From Proteiniborus sp. MB09-C3 (GTDB lineage Bacteria > Bacillota > Clostridia > Tissierellales > Proteiniboraceae): DNA of 64,000 nucleotides. The stretch is taken from NCBI RefSeq assembly GCF_030263895.1, contig NZ_CP127161.1:1-64000 (forward strand). Direction: 5' to 3'. The notes beneath the pieces were generated by a model. It was not told the DNA's origin. It saw only the letters and a program-made list of their open reading frames with translations, and searched no databases. Each line of letters opens with the position of its first letter. The stretch's first letter is position 1. Both the position numbers and the translations under genes were made by a program. This document shows positions 17,403 to 26,028 of this stretch, piece after piece.

Positions 17403-18476
17403 TTATACTCTTCCCAATTCATTTACTACCTTCTCCAAAAGTTCATCCTGAGCCTTGATTACTTTTTGGTTGGATTCATAGCTTCTTTGGGCTGTTATCA
17501 TGCTCACCATTTCTTTTATGGTGTTCACATTTGAAGTTTCTAGATAGCCTGATAGTAGTTGTCCATCAAAGAACGCTTCTTCTGCCTGTACATTATCAAC
17601 TGTTCTATATAAATTATTTCCTTGTTTTCTTAGATATTCCTTATTGTCAATTCTCACTATATCTAGACTATTTTCGACTTGTCCTCCTACTATTATATCA
17701 CCATTCTCACCAATTTCGAAGTCATTACTAGATAGTACTATAGGACCATTTTGTCCTAATACAGCATATCCTTCGTTAGTTACAAGTCCTCTATTAGCAT
17801 TTAGTGTAAATGAACCATCTCTCGTGTAGGCTATTCCATTTGGAGTTTGTACTTTGAAGAATCCATCTCCTTGTAGTGCAAAGTCCAGCTTGTTTCCTGT
17901 TTCTGTTATGACGCCAGGTGTAAAATCTGTGGCTATCTTGTCAAATCTAACTCCGCCGCTTGTAGTACCTATAACATTAAATGGTGGAAATGTTATTAGA
18001 TTATCTATTATCTGTCCACCTGAAATTACATTGCCTCTATAATCTATTTCAATATTTCTGTCTTCTACTCTAATTGGTCCGTTTTTGCCTAAAACATAAT
18101 TCTCTCCGTCTGCTTTAAGCTCATCCTCTGTGTTTTTATAAAATGTTTTGAGATATCCATTGTCATCTACAATAAATCTCAAGCTTCTGCTATTTCCTAC
18201 TCCTGCCGGAGTACTTACTTTAAAATATCCTGAGTCTATTGTTAATGTAAATATATCTCCATCTCTTTCAACATTTACTCCCCTAAAAGCTCTATGGTTG
18301 TCCATATCTATTCTATCATTGATCTTGCTTAGAAGTACTTCTGGAAAGGACTCCAATATAGCCATATCCTTTTTAAAGCCTGTAGTGTTTACATTTGAAA
18401 GATTATTTGATATTACTTCAATATTTTTTTGATTTGCCAATAGCCCAGATGCGGCTATATACATGGAATTATTCAT
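17403..18476 (-). CDS. flhO: Flagellar basal-body rod/hook protein FlhO (FlgF/FlgG-like)
   Basis: A 357-residue axial flagellar protein. It shares the N-terminal motif MYIAASGLLANQKNIEVISN with NVNTTGFKK, and the C-terminal TSNVNTIKEMVSMITAQRSYE, with FlhP. The middle is longer than in FlgG and carries a large insert (roughly residues 65-190) with no recognisable domain. It starts 12 bases after mbl (RBS AGGAGCTGAGC), so cell-shape and flagellar genes are co-transcribed. Length exceeds the Bacillus protein, so the insert may be lineage-specific. Confidence 0.87.
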   Translation of the reverse strand: MNNSMYIAASGLLANQKNIEVISNNLSNVNTTGFKKDMAILESFPEVLLSKINDRIDMDNHRAFRGVNVERDGDIFTLTIDSGYFKVSTPAGVGNSRSLRFIVDDNGYLKTFYKNTEDELKADGENYVLGKNGPIRVEDRNIEIDYRGNVISGGQIIDNLITFPPFNVIGTTSGGVRFDKIATDFTPGVITETGNKLDFALQGDGFFKVQTPNGIAYTRDGSFTLNANRGLVTNEGYAVLGQNGPIVLSSNDFEIGENGDIIVGGQVENSLDIVRIDNKEYLRKQGNNLYRTVDNVQAEEAFFDGQLLSGYLETSNVNTIKEMVSMITAQRSYESNQKVIKAQDELLEKVVNELGRV

Positions 18477-18488
18477 TAGCTCAGCTCC

Positions 18489-19520
18489 TTATTCATAACT
18501 TCTTTTTCTTTGATCATCAGACAATACACTGTTTTCAAGAACATCAACCCATTCTAGCGCTTTTCCTGTCCCTGCTGCAACACAGGATATAGGGTCTTCT
18601 GCTATATGCACTGGTATGCCTGTACGTTTACTAATTAGCTTGTCCATTCCCCATAGCAGTGATCCTCCACCTGTCATCACTAGTCCAATATTTCCTACGT
18701 CAGCTGCTAATTCTGGTGGTGTTTTTTCTAAAACGGAATGGACTGTATCTGCTATTGCTGTTACTGGCTCTTCTAATGCTTCTAGCATTTCATATGAGGA
18801 AACGGTTATAGTTTTTGGAAGTCCAGTAACTAGATTTCTACCTCTTATTTCAATAGATACTTCTTGATCTCTTGGATATGCAGTTCCTACATTTATCTTT
18901 AACTCCTCTGCACTTCTTTCTCCTATCATTACATTGTGTTTCTTTCTTATGTATCTAACTATAGCTTCATCAAATTTATCTCCTGCTACTTTTATTGATT
19001 TGCTAACAACTATTCCACCAAGGGATATGAGGGCAACATCTGTAGTTCCTCCACCTATATCTACTACCATATGTCCAGTAGGCTCTGTTATATCAAGTCC
19101 TGCTCCTATGGCTGCTGCTATAGGCTCTTCTATTAAATAAGTTTTCCTTGCTCCTGCCTGATTACTTGCCTCTAATACTGCTCTTTTTTCTACTTCTGTT
19201 ACTCCGCTTGGTACACATACGATGATTCTAGGCTTGAAAAGCATTCTTCCTGCTGCTTTCTCTATAAAATATTTAAGCATTCGCTCTGTAACTTCATAAT
19301 CAGATATTACTCCATCTCTAAGTGGTCTTATGGCTACTATATTGCCTGGTGTTCTTCCAAGCATTCTTCGGGCTTCTTCTCCTACGGCTAATAGCTTGTT
19401 TGTGTTTTTGTCTATGGCCACTACTGAAGGCTCTTGCAATACTATTCCTTTTCCTTTTATGTATACTAGTATACTGGCTGTTCCTAAGTCTATTCCCATG
19501 TCAGATCTAAGTGAAAACAT
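18489..19520 (-). CDS. mbl: Mbl, actin-like cell-shape protein
   Basis: A 343-residue MreB-family ATPase that forms membrane-bound filaments and directs lateral wall synthesis. Actin-fold signatures are DMGIDLGTASILVY (phosphate 1), VVDIGGGTTDVALISLGG (phosphate 2) and VMTGGGSLLWGMDKLI (adenosine). An upstream in-frame start at 19607 adds 29 atypical residues; the ATG at 19520, giving MFSLRSDMGID, with AGAGGTG upstream, matches family N termini. It lies between spoIIID and flhO, as mbl does in Bacillus, so mbl rather than mreB is preferred. Confidence 0.92.
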   Translation of the reverse strand: MFSLRSDMGIDLGTASILVYIKGKGIVLQEPSVVAIDKNTNKLLAVGEEARRMLGRTPGNIVAIRPLRDGVISDYEVTERMLKYFIEKAAGRMLFKPRIIVCVPSGVTEVEKRAVLEASNQAGARKTYLIEEPIAAAIGAGLDITEPTGHMVVDIGGGTTDVALISLGGIVVSKSIKVAGDKFDEAIVRYIRKKHNVMIGERSAEELKINVGTAYPRDQEVSIEIRGRNLVTGLPKTITVSSYEMLEALEEPVTAIADTVHSVLEKTPPELAADVGNIGLVMTGGGSLLWGMDKLISKRTGIPVHIAEDPISCVAAGTGKALEWVDVLENSVLSDDQRKRSYE

Positions 19521-19548
19521 AATCGCACCTCTTCCCCTTTTATTATCA

Positions 19549-19632
19549 GATATGTAATCTTCGAGTAAACTCGAAGCTACTTTAGCAATACGATATGTAA
19601 ACTCCAAATGAACTCGGAGCTAATCGAGCAGT
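19549..19632. repeat. Diverged tandem duplication upstream of mbl
   Basis: Two copies of a unit of about 43 bases start with ATATGTAA and contain either CTTCGAGT-AA-ACTCGAAG (19559-19576, a perfect inverted repeat) or the weaker CTCC...GGAG version. They lie in the mbl leader/promoter region; the role is unknown. Confidence 0.5.
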
Positions 19633-19771
19633 GGTAACCCTCCACATGTGTTTTAATAATTCTCAATTCTCAATTGATATTTGTTAATTGTTATTTTCGC
19701 ATAGTTATCCTTAATGAAAAGTATTTCTATAAATTTTCCAAAATTCCTCTTTTTTTTCTCTAATAAAACAA

Positions 19772-19805
19772 AAAATATTACTTCCACGTACGGAAATAAT
19801 ATTTT
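19772..19805 (-). terminator. Terminator after spoIIID
   Basis: AAAATATTACTTCC (19772-19785) and GGAAATAATATTTT (19792-19805) pair with one mismatch around ACGTAC. On the minus strand a T-rich tail (TTTTTTGTTTT) follows. It separates spoIIID from mbl. The rest of the gap 19521-19845 holds a diverged tandem repeat and an AATTCTCAATT motif run. Confidence 0.7.
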
Positions 19806-19845
19806 TCGTTATACCCGCTATATATAAAGTTGCATCTAATCATCA

Positions 19846-20100
19846 TTAGTTGTTAATTGCTTTATACTTCATCTTTGTTGCTTTTCCACCTCTAATGTGT
19901 CTTTCTGCCTTATTCATATCAAGTACTTTTTTTACATCTCCTGCTACAAGAGGGTTTATCTTGGGAAGACGCTCGGTTACGTCCTTGTGCACGGTGCTTT
20001 TACTTACACCGAAAACCATAGCAGTTTGTCGCACTGTAGCATTTTCGTTTATGATATATTTTGCAATCTCTAACGCTCGTTCTTCTATATAATCTTTCAA
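19846..20100 (-). CDS. spoIIID: Sporulation transcription factor SpoIIID
   Basis: An 84-residue DNA-binding protein active in the mother cell under sigma-E. The helix-turn-helix is VRQTAMVFGVSKSTVHKDV, followed by the conserved ERLPKINPLVAGDVKKVLD and a basic tail RHIRGGKATKMKYK, all standard for SpoIIID. It starts with TTG at 20100; GGGGG lies about ten bases upstream and no closer ATG exists. The genes upstream (spoIIQ, spoIID) and downstream (mbl) follow Bacillus order. A weak sigma-E-like promoter is noted at 20132-20158. Confidence 0.95.
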   Translation of the reverse strand: MKDYIEERALEIAKYIINENATVRQTAMVFGVSKSTVHKDVTERLPKINPLVAGDVKKVLDMNKAERHIRGGKATKMKYKAINN

Positions 20101-20131
20101 ATTCTGTTAACCCCCTTTGACGGTATTATTG

Positions 20132-20158
20132 AATTTATGAGTCTTTTTAAGTAATACT
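20132..20158 (-). promoter_or_regulatory. Possible sigma-E promoter of spoIIID
   Basis: On the minus strand AGTATT and CATAAATT are 13 bases apart, an approximate match to the sigma-E consensus. It lies about 30 bases upstream of the TTG start. The match is modest. Confidence 0.35.
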
Positions 20159-20219
20159 TATGCACAATTATAAAATATTAGAACTACTGAAATTCTGCTG
20201 TATTCTTATTTTTCAAAGA

Positions 20220-21053
20220 TTATTTAATTTTCGGTAAATAATTTTTAGGATTTACATTTTTCCCATCTTTTAATACTTCAAAATGCAAATGTGGACCATC
20301 TGATAATTCAATTCCTACTCCCTTGCCTATTCCACTTATTGCATCACCTTTTTTTAATTTTTGACCTACCTTCACCATTTCATCTGTAGATAGGCAGCCA
20401 TACTTGGTTTCTAATCCATTTCCATGATCTAAAGTAACTACTATTCCCAGCTCTGTATCTTTTTCTATTTCTTTTACTGTTCCATCTAATACTGCCTTCA
20501 CTACTGTTCCTTCAGTTGCTTTTATGTCTATTCCATTATGTGTAGTCCACTGCTCTAATGTTTTTGAATATACCAATGTACTATCTGCATAATCCCTTAA
20601 TAAATTTCCCAGAGTTGGCTGAGCCATTACTGTGGATGTTGGTTCTTCTTTAATAGAATTGCCTGAGGTTGATGTAACCTTTGTCTTTTGTTCTTCTGGA
20701 GTCACGGCTCCTTTGTCTTCTGTATCTTTGGTTGTTTCTTTTTCTGTTTCTCCATCTATCTCTATTAATGTGACATCTTTACTCTCATCTTCTTCTAAGT
20801 CTTCAATGTCATCATAATAGCCTTCCGCAAATTTTAAGTAATCCATATCTTGTAGATTGTTTGCTTTGTCAAAATTAGTTTTTGAGACCCAAACTGCTGT
20901 AGTTGTCACTATACATATACAAATAAATAAGATTACATAGAAGCCATCTTTATCTACAATAGATTTGGTTCTCCGCGATACTTTGTTTATTATTGGATTT
21001 TTTATTTTATTATTGCCTTTATTATTATCTGGTTCTTTATTAAACTCGTCCAT
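20220..21053 (-). CDS. spoIIQ: Stage II sporulation protein SpoIIQ, M23 peptidase fold
   Basis: A 277-residue forespore membrane protein. A cytoplasmic tail is followed by one membrane segment (GFYVILFICICIVTTTAVWV, residues about 38-57), an acidic Thr/Lys-rich linker and a LytM (M23) domain near 165-277. In partner species it binds SpoIIIAH to form the channel between forespore and mother cell. Both zinc-ligand motifs are present: THNGIDI (H-x3-D) and GPHLHFEVL (HxH). Bacillus SpoIIQ lacks one ligand, whereas clostridial forms keep it. The ATG at 21053 has GGAGGTGAGGCG upstream; an ATG at 21068 lacks a site. Confidence 0.88.
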   Translation of the reverse strand: MDEFNKEPDNNKGNNKIKNPIINKVSRRTKSIVDKDGFYVILFICICIVTTTAVWVSKTNFDKANNLQDMDYLKFAEGYYDDIEDLEEDESKDVTLIEIDGETEKETTKDTEDKGAVTPEEQKTKVTSTSGNSIKEEPTSTVMAQPTLGNLLRDYADSTLVYSKTLEQWTTHNGIDIKATEGTVVKAVLDGTVKEIEKDTELGIVVTLDHGNGLETKYGCLSTDEMVKVGQKLKKGDAISGIGKGVGIELSDGPHLHFEVLKDGKNVNPKNYLPKIK

Positions 21054-21073
21054 ACGCCTCACCTCCATTAGAT

Positions 21074-21101
21074 ATTGTGACCAATTATAGAAAATTCATA
21101 C
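21074..21101 (-). promoter_or_regulatory. Possible sigma-F promoter of spoIIQ
   Basis: On the minus strand GTATG (-35, fits GHATR) is followed after 14 bases by GGTCACAAT (-10, fits GGNNANANT). It lies 20 bases upstream of the start. spoIIQ is known to be sigma-F-driven in Bacillus. The spacing and two -10 positions are not ideal. Confidence 0.45.
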
Positions 21102-21130
21102 ATAATATAAAAAAATTTTTTATAAAAAAA

Positions 21131-21219
21131 GAGATCCTTCGCTTACGCTCAGAATGACAAGCTGATATGAAAACCAGCTACTGCTTTTATTGTCATTCTG
21201 AACGAATGTGAAGAATCTC
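21131..21219. repeat. Dispersed palindromic repeat, paired copy
   Basis: Left half GAGATCCTTCGCTTACGC/TCAGAATGACA and right half TGTCATTCTGAACGAA/GAAGAATCTC face each other around a 30-base spacer between spoIID and spoIIQ. Confidence 0.85.
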
Positions 21220-21304
21220 ATTTAATTTTTAAGACTAATTTTCTACGAAACGACGATGACATCAATCCCTGCATATTCTTAGTTGTTTCAATAATTCTTA
21301 ATTC

Positions 21305-22294
21305 TCAATTGTATTTCCTAATCTCTACTCCTTGATAATAATGCTTTAATATTTGCTCATACGAGCTGCCGTTCTTTGCCATAGCATTGGCTCCCCACTG
21401 ACTCATACCTACTCCGTGACCGTTGCCTAAGGTTTCTATTACTATATTATCTCCTATAAGGTTGATTTTAAAATTAGTTGAATTTAAGCTAAAGGCTGTT
21501 CTAAAATCTCTGCCTTCAATAATTTTTTCTCCTATCATCAATTTCTTTATTCTGCCTGTTTCACTTTTGTCAGCTACTTTTATTACTTGTGTTACATTTT
21601 TCTTCGTAATTTCAATATTAGGCACCATTTCTTTAATCTTTTTGACAAAATCGTTGAATGTCATAGTGATACTTGAATGAAATTTAGGAGCACTTTCTTC
21701 ATTTGGACTAGATACTGATCTTAGATAAGGCTTTAATGTTGCAAATACATTTTCCGAATCCTCTGTCATTCCTCCACTAGATGAATGGTACAGTGCATCT
21801 ATCAGTTCTCCTTCAAATGTTACTACCATGCTTTTGGTCTCATCTACTGCCTGAACTATTTTAGGCCAATATTCTGTAGTCCAGCTTTGACCATGAGCCT
21901 GCTCTAGCTCCTCTAGTGTTAGATATGCCTGACAATGAACTCCTGTACAAAGTGGTGCTGTTATATGGTCAAGATGTCCGTCTTTAAATCTTTCTATTCT
22001 AGTCAATGCATAAGTTCTAGCTGCTATGGCCTGAGCCTTCAATGCCTCTATATGAAATGCTGCTGGCATTTCAGCAGCTACTACTCCCTTTAAGTATTCT
22101 TCCAGCTCCATTTCATCTGTATTACCTGTTTTTGTATTATATATTTTCACCAGTTCTTTACCCTCTATGATTTTCTGCTGATCGTTTTTTATTGGAGCTT
22201 TTCCTTTATCTACATCACAGCTTTTTACTAAAAATAATGGCAGCAGTATGGTCATAAAGAGAATGAAGATTATGTACATAGCAATGTTTTTCAT
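21305..22294 (-). CDS. spoIID: Stage II sporulation protein SpoIID, lytic transglycosylase
   Basis: A 329-residue membrane-anchored enzyme that cuts peptidoglycan glycan strands during forespore engulfment. One N-terminal membrane helix (residues 5-23) is followed by the SpoIID domain: EEYLKGVVAAEMPAAFHIEA (catalytic Glu region), LKAQAIAARTYAL, HITAPLCTGVHCQAY with Cys/His metal ligands, YHSSSGGMTEDSE and GHGVGMSQWGANAMA. Length is close to the family norm. RBS AGGGGGATAACACTT precedes the ATG and a strong sigma-E promoter lies 60 bases upstream. In Bacillus it directly follows murA; here 11 kb has come between. Confidence 0.93.
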   Translation of the reverse strand: MKNIAMYIIFILFMTILLPLFLVKSCDVDKGKAPIKNDQQKIIEGKELVKIYNTKTGNTDEMELEEYLKGVVAAEMPAAFHIEALKAQAIAARTYALTRIERFKDGHLDHITAPLCTGVHCQAYLTLEELEQAHGQSWTTEYWPKIVQAVDETKSMVVTFEGELIDALYHSSSGGMTEDSENVFATLKPYLRSVSSPNEESAPKFHSSITMTFNDFVKKIKEMVPNIEITKKNVTQVIKVADKSETGRIKKLMIGEKIIEGRDFRTAFSLNSTNFKINLIGDNIVIETLGNGHGVGMSQWGANAMAKNGSSYEQILKHYYQGVEIRKYN

Positions 22295-22350
22295 AAGTGT
22301 TATCCCCCTGTTTTTTAAATTTGTAAAGTTGAGAAATCAATTCTATTTTA

Positions 22351-22379
22351 ATTGTATGCAAGAGGGATAAGCTATATGA
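22351..22379 (-). promoter_or_regulatory. Sigma-E promoter of spoIID
   Basis: On the minus strand TCATATA (22379-22373) is followed after 14 bases by CATACAAT (22358-22351). Both elements and the spacing fit the mother-cell sigma-E consensus. Known biology (spoIID is sigma-E-dependent) agrees. Confidence 0.75.
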
Positions 22380-22388
22380 AAAAAATTA

Positions 22389-22452
22389 GAGATACTTCGC
22401 TAATGCTCAGTATGACACAAAAGCTGCCATTCTGAGACGCAGTCGAAGAATC
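22389..22452. repeat. Dispersed palindromic repeat, paired copy
   Basis: Left half GAGATACTTCGC/TCAGTATGACA and right half GCCATTCTGAGACGCAG/GAAGAATC form a facing pair between hypD and spoIID. An AATTCTCAATT-type run follows at 22461-22480. Confidence 0.8.
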
Positions 22453-22483
22453 CCTTTTTTCATTTCTCAACTCTCAATTGCAT

Positions 22484-24844
22484 CTAAAATGCCCTGTGTT
22501 CAGTTCTAGCTATGATTTCATTCTGCAATTCTTCTGTTAAATCATTGAAATAATCACTATAGCCTGCTACTCTCACTATTAAGTCCTTGTACTCTTCAGT
22601 ATTTTGCTGTGCCTTTCTTAAAGTATCTGCACTTATGACATTAAATTGTATATGATGTCCGTCTAGTTTGAAATAGGTTCTAACTAGATGCATTAGGTTT
22701 TCTATTCCTTCATCATCATTTAACAGTGATGGTGTGAATTTTTGATTTAGTAATGTTCCACCAGTTCTCAAATGATCCATTTTTGAGGCTGATTTTATAA
22801 CTGCTGTTGGCCCTAATCTATCAGTACCTTGAACTGGCGATATACCTTCTGACTGAGGCATATGAGCTTTTCTTCCATCTGGTGTGGCACCTGTTACTGA
22901 ACCAAAATACACATGACAGGTGGTAGGAAGCATATTTATTCTATAGGTACCTCCTTTTACAGATGGCCTGCCATTTACTGCGTTATAGAAATAATTAAAG
23001 GCTTCTCTCATTATTTCATCAGCATAATCATCGTCACTGCCATACCTTGGTGTCTTATTTAAAAATAGCTGTCTAATACGCTCCTTGCTTTCAAAATTAT
23101 CTTTTAAGGCTTCTAGCATTTCATTCATAGTCAATGTTTTATTCTCGAAAACATGATATTTTATAGAGCTTAAGCTGTCTGTTAATGTGCCTATACCTAC
23201 TCCCTGTATATACATGGAGTTGTATCTTGCTCCACCTGAATTATAGTCCTTGGCATTTTTTATACAATCGTCAATTATGATTGATAAAAATGGCGACGGC
23301 ATGTATTTCATATATAGTTTTTCTATAATGTTGTTTCCTCGTATCTTTATATTTATAAAGTAATTTATTTGCTTTTCAAATGCAGACATTATCCCTTGGA
23401 AGTCATTAAATTCTCTTGGATCTCCTGTTTTTATTCCTATTTGCTTTCCTGTCTGCGGGTCTACTCCATTGTTTAGGGTTACTTCCAACACCTTTACCAA
23501 ATTAAAATATCCTGTCAATATAAATGCTTCTTTACCAAAGGCTCCTGTTTCTACACATCCGCTGGTGCCTCCACATCTTGCATCTTCAATGGACTTGCCT
23601 TGTCTAAGCATTTCCTCTATTACTATGTCAGCATTAAATATTGAAGGCTGTCCCCATCCCTTCTTTATTATTTCGCTAGCTTTTTTAAGGAATTTATCAG
23701 GACTTTTTCTGCTTAGCTGAATATTTGAGCTAGGCTGTAACAGTCTCATTTCATCTATTACTTCAAGCATCATATAGCTTACATCGTTTACACCATCAGT
23801 ACCATCTATCTTTAACCCGCCACAGTTTATATTTGCAAAGTCAGTATAAGTGCCGCTTTCCTTCAATGTAACTCCTACTTTAGGAGGCGCTGGCTGATTG
23901 TTAAATTTAATCCAGAAAAGCTGTAAAAGCTCCTTAGCCTTTTCTTCCGTTAATGTTCCTTCTTCTATTCCTTTTTTGTAATGGGGATAGAGATGTTGGT
24001 CTAATCTTCCTGGATTGAATGAATCCCATGCATTTAACTCTGTTATTACAGAAAGATGTACAAACCAATAAGCCTGCAACGCTTCATGGAAGCTTCTCGG
24101 ATTATTAGCTGGTACATGACTGCATACATCGTAAATCTTTAACAATTCTTCTTTTCTTTTTGGATTTTCCTCCAATTCTGCAAGTCTTTTAGCCTCTAAT
24201 GCATGTCTTTCACCAAAGATAATTATTGCATCACAGCATATTGACATAGCCTTAAGCTGTTCATGCTTATCGTAGGCAGCTAAATCGTTGATGAAATCCA
24301 GCTTTTCAATTTCTTTTTGAATTTCCTTTTTAAACTCTAAGAAGCCTTTATTAAATACTTTATTGTCTCCTACAGTGTGTCCAGGTGCTCTTTGCTCCAT
24401 AAATTCAGTAAATATTCCTGCATTGTAGCAGTCCTTCCATTCCTCAGACATCTGGTCAAATAGTAGGTCTCTTATGGACTTGCCTTTCCAGAAGGGTATT
24501 ATTTCTTCTGCTTGAATTCTCTTTGACTCTTCATCTACTCTAAAAAACACTTTTTCTCTTTTATCAATGGTTTCAAAATCCTCTATGCTATGGCAGCAAA
24601 GCTCAGGATAAGTTGGTGTAGCCTTGGGTAATGGTCCTCTTTCTCCTACTATAAGCTCACCTTCGCCTATGTATACTGTCTTGTTTTCCATAAGCTCTTT
24701 AAATGTCAATGCCCTTAGAACAGGAATTGAAACTTTGCCTTGATATTTTTTATAGGCATTAGTTACTATCTGTGCCCTTTCCACAGAAATAGTAGGAACA
24801 GCATCTAAGCTCCTTTGTCTCAAAATTCGTACTCTTTCATTCAT
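22484..24844 (-). CDS. hypD: trans-4-hydroxy-L-proline dehydratase (HypD-type glycyl radical enzyme)
   Basis: A 786-residue glycyl radical enzyme. The radical loop RVAGYSDYF puts the radical Gly at 761, and GTSGCVETG gives the thiyl Cys430 and Glu432. Compared with the residues I recall for the Clostridioides difficile enzyme (D278, F340, C434, E436, Y450, T645, G765), this protein has D274, F336, C430, E432, Y446, T641 and G761, a constant offset of four. That supports hydroxyproline dehydration to 1-pyrroline-5-carboxylate over pyruvate formate-lyase. The start ATG has GGGGGATGATCAC upstream, four bases after the activase gene. No proC-type reductase gene is in the window. A related diol-type dehydratase cannot be excluded. 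Confidence 0.78.
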   Translation of the reverse strand: MNERVRILRQRSLDAVPTISVERAQIVTNAYKKYQGKVSIPVLRALTFKELMENKTVYIGEGELIVGERGPLPKATPTYPELCCHSIEDFETIDKREKVFFRVDEESKRIQAEEIIPFWKGKSIRDLLFDQMSEEWKDCYNAGIFTEFMEQRAPGHTVGDNKVFNKGFLEFKKEIQKEIEKLDFINDLAAYDKHEQLKAMSICCDAIIIFGERHALEAKRLAELEENPKRKEELLKIYDVCSHVPANNPRSFHEALQAYWFVHLSVITELNAWDSFNPGRLDQHLYPHYKKGIEEGTLTEEKAKELLQLFWIKFNNQPAPPKVGVTLKESGTYTDFANINCGGLKIDGTDGVNDVSYMMLEVIDEMRLLQPSSNIQLSRKSPDKFLKKASEIIKKGWGQPSIFNADIVIEEMLRQGKSIEDARCGGTSGCVETGAFGKEAFILTGYFNLVKVLEVTLNNGVDPQTGKQIGIKTGDPREFNDFQGIMSAFEKQINYFINIKIRGNNIIEKLYMKYMPSPFLSIIIDDCIKNAKDYNSGGARYNSMYIQGVGIGTLTDSLSSIKYHVFENKTLTMNEMLEALKDNFESKERIRQLFLNKTPRYGSDDDYADEIMREAFNYFYNAVNGRPSVKGGTYRINMLPTTCHVYFGSVTGATPDGRKAHMPQSEGISPVQGTDRLGPTAVIKSASKMDHLRTGGTLLNQKFTPSLLNDDEGIENLMHLVRTYFKLDGHHIQFNVISADTLRKAQQNTEEYKDLIVRVAGYSDYFNDLTEELQNEIIARTEHRAF

Positions 24845-24848
24845 GTGA

Positions 24849-25760
24849 TCATCCCCCTATCTTAACATTTATACCACAGCCTCTGATTATATCGGCACTA
24901 AAGTCCATTGCTTCTTTAGTTGGTTCTTCTACCTCTAACATTCTGTATGATTTACCAAGTCTATTGTATTTTTCCTGCCCAATCCTATGATATGGCAGTA
25001 GATTTACCATTTTTACATTGGGTAAGGTTTTAATAAAATCCCTAAAGGCTTCTAAATCTTCCTTACTGTCATTTATCCTTGGTATCATAGGTATTCTAAT
25101 AATCACTTCTTTGTTTAAGTCTCTTAATAGTTCAAGGTTTTCTAATATCATTCTATTCGGAACACCAGTATACTTTTCATGTTTGATAGAATCCATCTGT
25201 TTTAAATCATATAGAAATAAGTCTGTTAACTGACTGACTTCTTCCATTATCTCTTTTGATGCAAAGCCACAGGTATCAATGATAGTATGTATTTCAAGCC
25301 TTTTCATTTCCTTTAATAATGCAATCAAAAATCTTGGCTGCATTAGTGGCTCTCCTCCAGAAAATGTGACCCCACCCTTTGATTGCTGGAAAAAATCCTT
25401 ATCCTTCAATATCTCTGATACTACTTCGTCTACGGTCATGACCTTGCCTGCCATTTTTCTGGCTTCGGCATAGCACACCTTTGCACATTCACCACAATGG
25501 ACACATTCTTTTATGCTTGTAATAACCATGCCATTTACTTCTTTTATTGCATTTTGCTTGCATGCTTCTATACATGCCTTGCAGCTTATACAACGATTTG
25601 GGAATAGCAAAAGCTCGCTTTTTATCTCCTGACTTTCAGGATTGTGGCACCACCAGCAGCTTAAAGGACAGCCTTTTAAAAACACTGTCGTTCGTATTCC
25701 CGGACCATCGTGTATAGAATATTTCATTATGTTAAAAACTCTACCTTCTATAACCATCAC
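24849..25760 (-). CDS. Glycyl-radical enzyme activating enzyme (radical SAM)
   Basis: A 303-residue radical SAM protein that makes the glycyl radical on the adjacent dehydratase. The SAM cluster motif is GCPLSCWWC near residue 30 (C-x3-C-x2-C). Two ferredoxin-like clusters follow (CISCKACIEAC and CVHCGECAKVC), then TFSGGEPLMQP and a DTCGFAS strand. The eight-cysteine insert marks the class of activases for dehydratase-type enzymes. It starts with GTG 25760 or ATG 25757 and is the first gene behind a sigma-54 promoter. It ends four bases before the dehydratase gene, so the two are translationally linked. Confidence 0.92.
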   Translation of the reverse strand: MMVIEGRVFNIMKYSIHDGPGIRTTVFLKGCPLSCWWCHNPESQEIKSELLLFPNRCISCKACIEACKQNAIKEVNGMVITSIKECVHCGECAKVCYAEARKMAGKVMTVDEVVSEILKDKDFFQQSKGGVTFSGGEPLMQPRFLIALLKEMKRLEIHTIIDTCGFASKEIMEEVSQLTDLFLYDLKQMDSIKHEKYTGVPNRMILENLELLRDLNKEVIIRIPMIPRINDSKEDLEAFRDFIKTLPNVKMVNLLPYHRIGQEKYNRLGKSYRMLEVEEPTKEAMDFSADIIRGCGINVKIGG

Positions 25761-25794
25761 CCCTGTTTTATCCCTTTACCTATATATTTTTTAA

Positions 25795-25811
25795 TAGCAA
25801 GTTTTATGCCA
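25795..25811 (-). promoter_or_regulatory. Sigma-54 promoter of the hydroxyproline dehydratase operon
   Basis: The minus strand reads TGGCATAAAACTTGCTA, with GG and GC exactly ten bases apart, the -24/-12 layout required by sigma-54. It lies about 35 bases upstream of the activase start. A sigma-54 activator gene ends 218 bases upstream. Confidence 0.88.
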
Positions 25812-25946
25812 GAAAAAGAACTAAAAAGAGCTGATATCTGAGACGTTCGTCTAGAAACGCTCTTAACTGAGTCCTTACGGGCAGAAATTGAGACTGGTTA
25901 AGAATATGGATTTAAGTTTGAAAATTGAGAGCTGATTTAAAATAAG

Positions 25947-25984
25947 AAAAAGCCTAAGTACTGGAATGAGTACTTAGGCTTTTT
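25947..25984 (-). terminator. Terminator after the RocR-like activator (second of two)
   Basis: AAAAAGCCTAAGTACT (25947-25962) pairs perfectly with AGTACTTAGGCTTTTT (25969-25984). It is one of two adjacent hairpins separating the activator from its target operon. Confidence 0.85.
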
Positions 25985-25986
25985 AG

Positions 25987-26020
25987 GATTAAAAAGTCCT
26001 ATTTTTAGGACTTTTTAATC
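25987..26020 (-). terminator. Terminator after the RocR-like activator (first of two)
   Basis: GATTAAAAAGTCCT and AGGACTTTTTAATC (25987-26020) form a perfect inverted repeat with a six-base loop, nine bases beyond the activator stop codon. Confidence 0.85.
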
Positions 26021-26028
26021 TAAGGATA

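Noticed and set aside
22484-24844. Pyruvate formate-lyase annotation for the glycyl radical enzyme
   Set aside because: The active site has Cys-Val-Glu rather than the Cys-Cys pair of pyruvate formate-lyase, and the activase carries the extra ferredoxin clusters of dehydratase systems.
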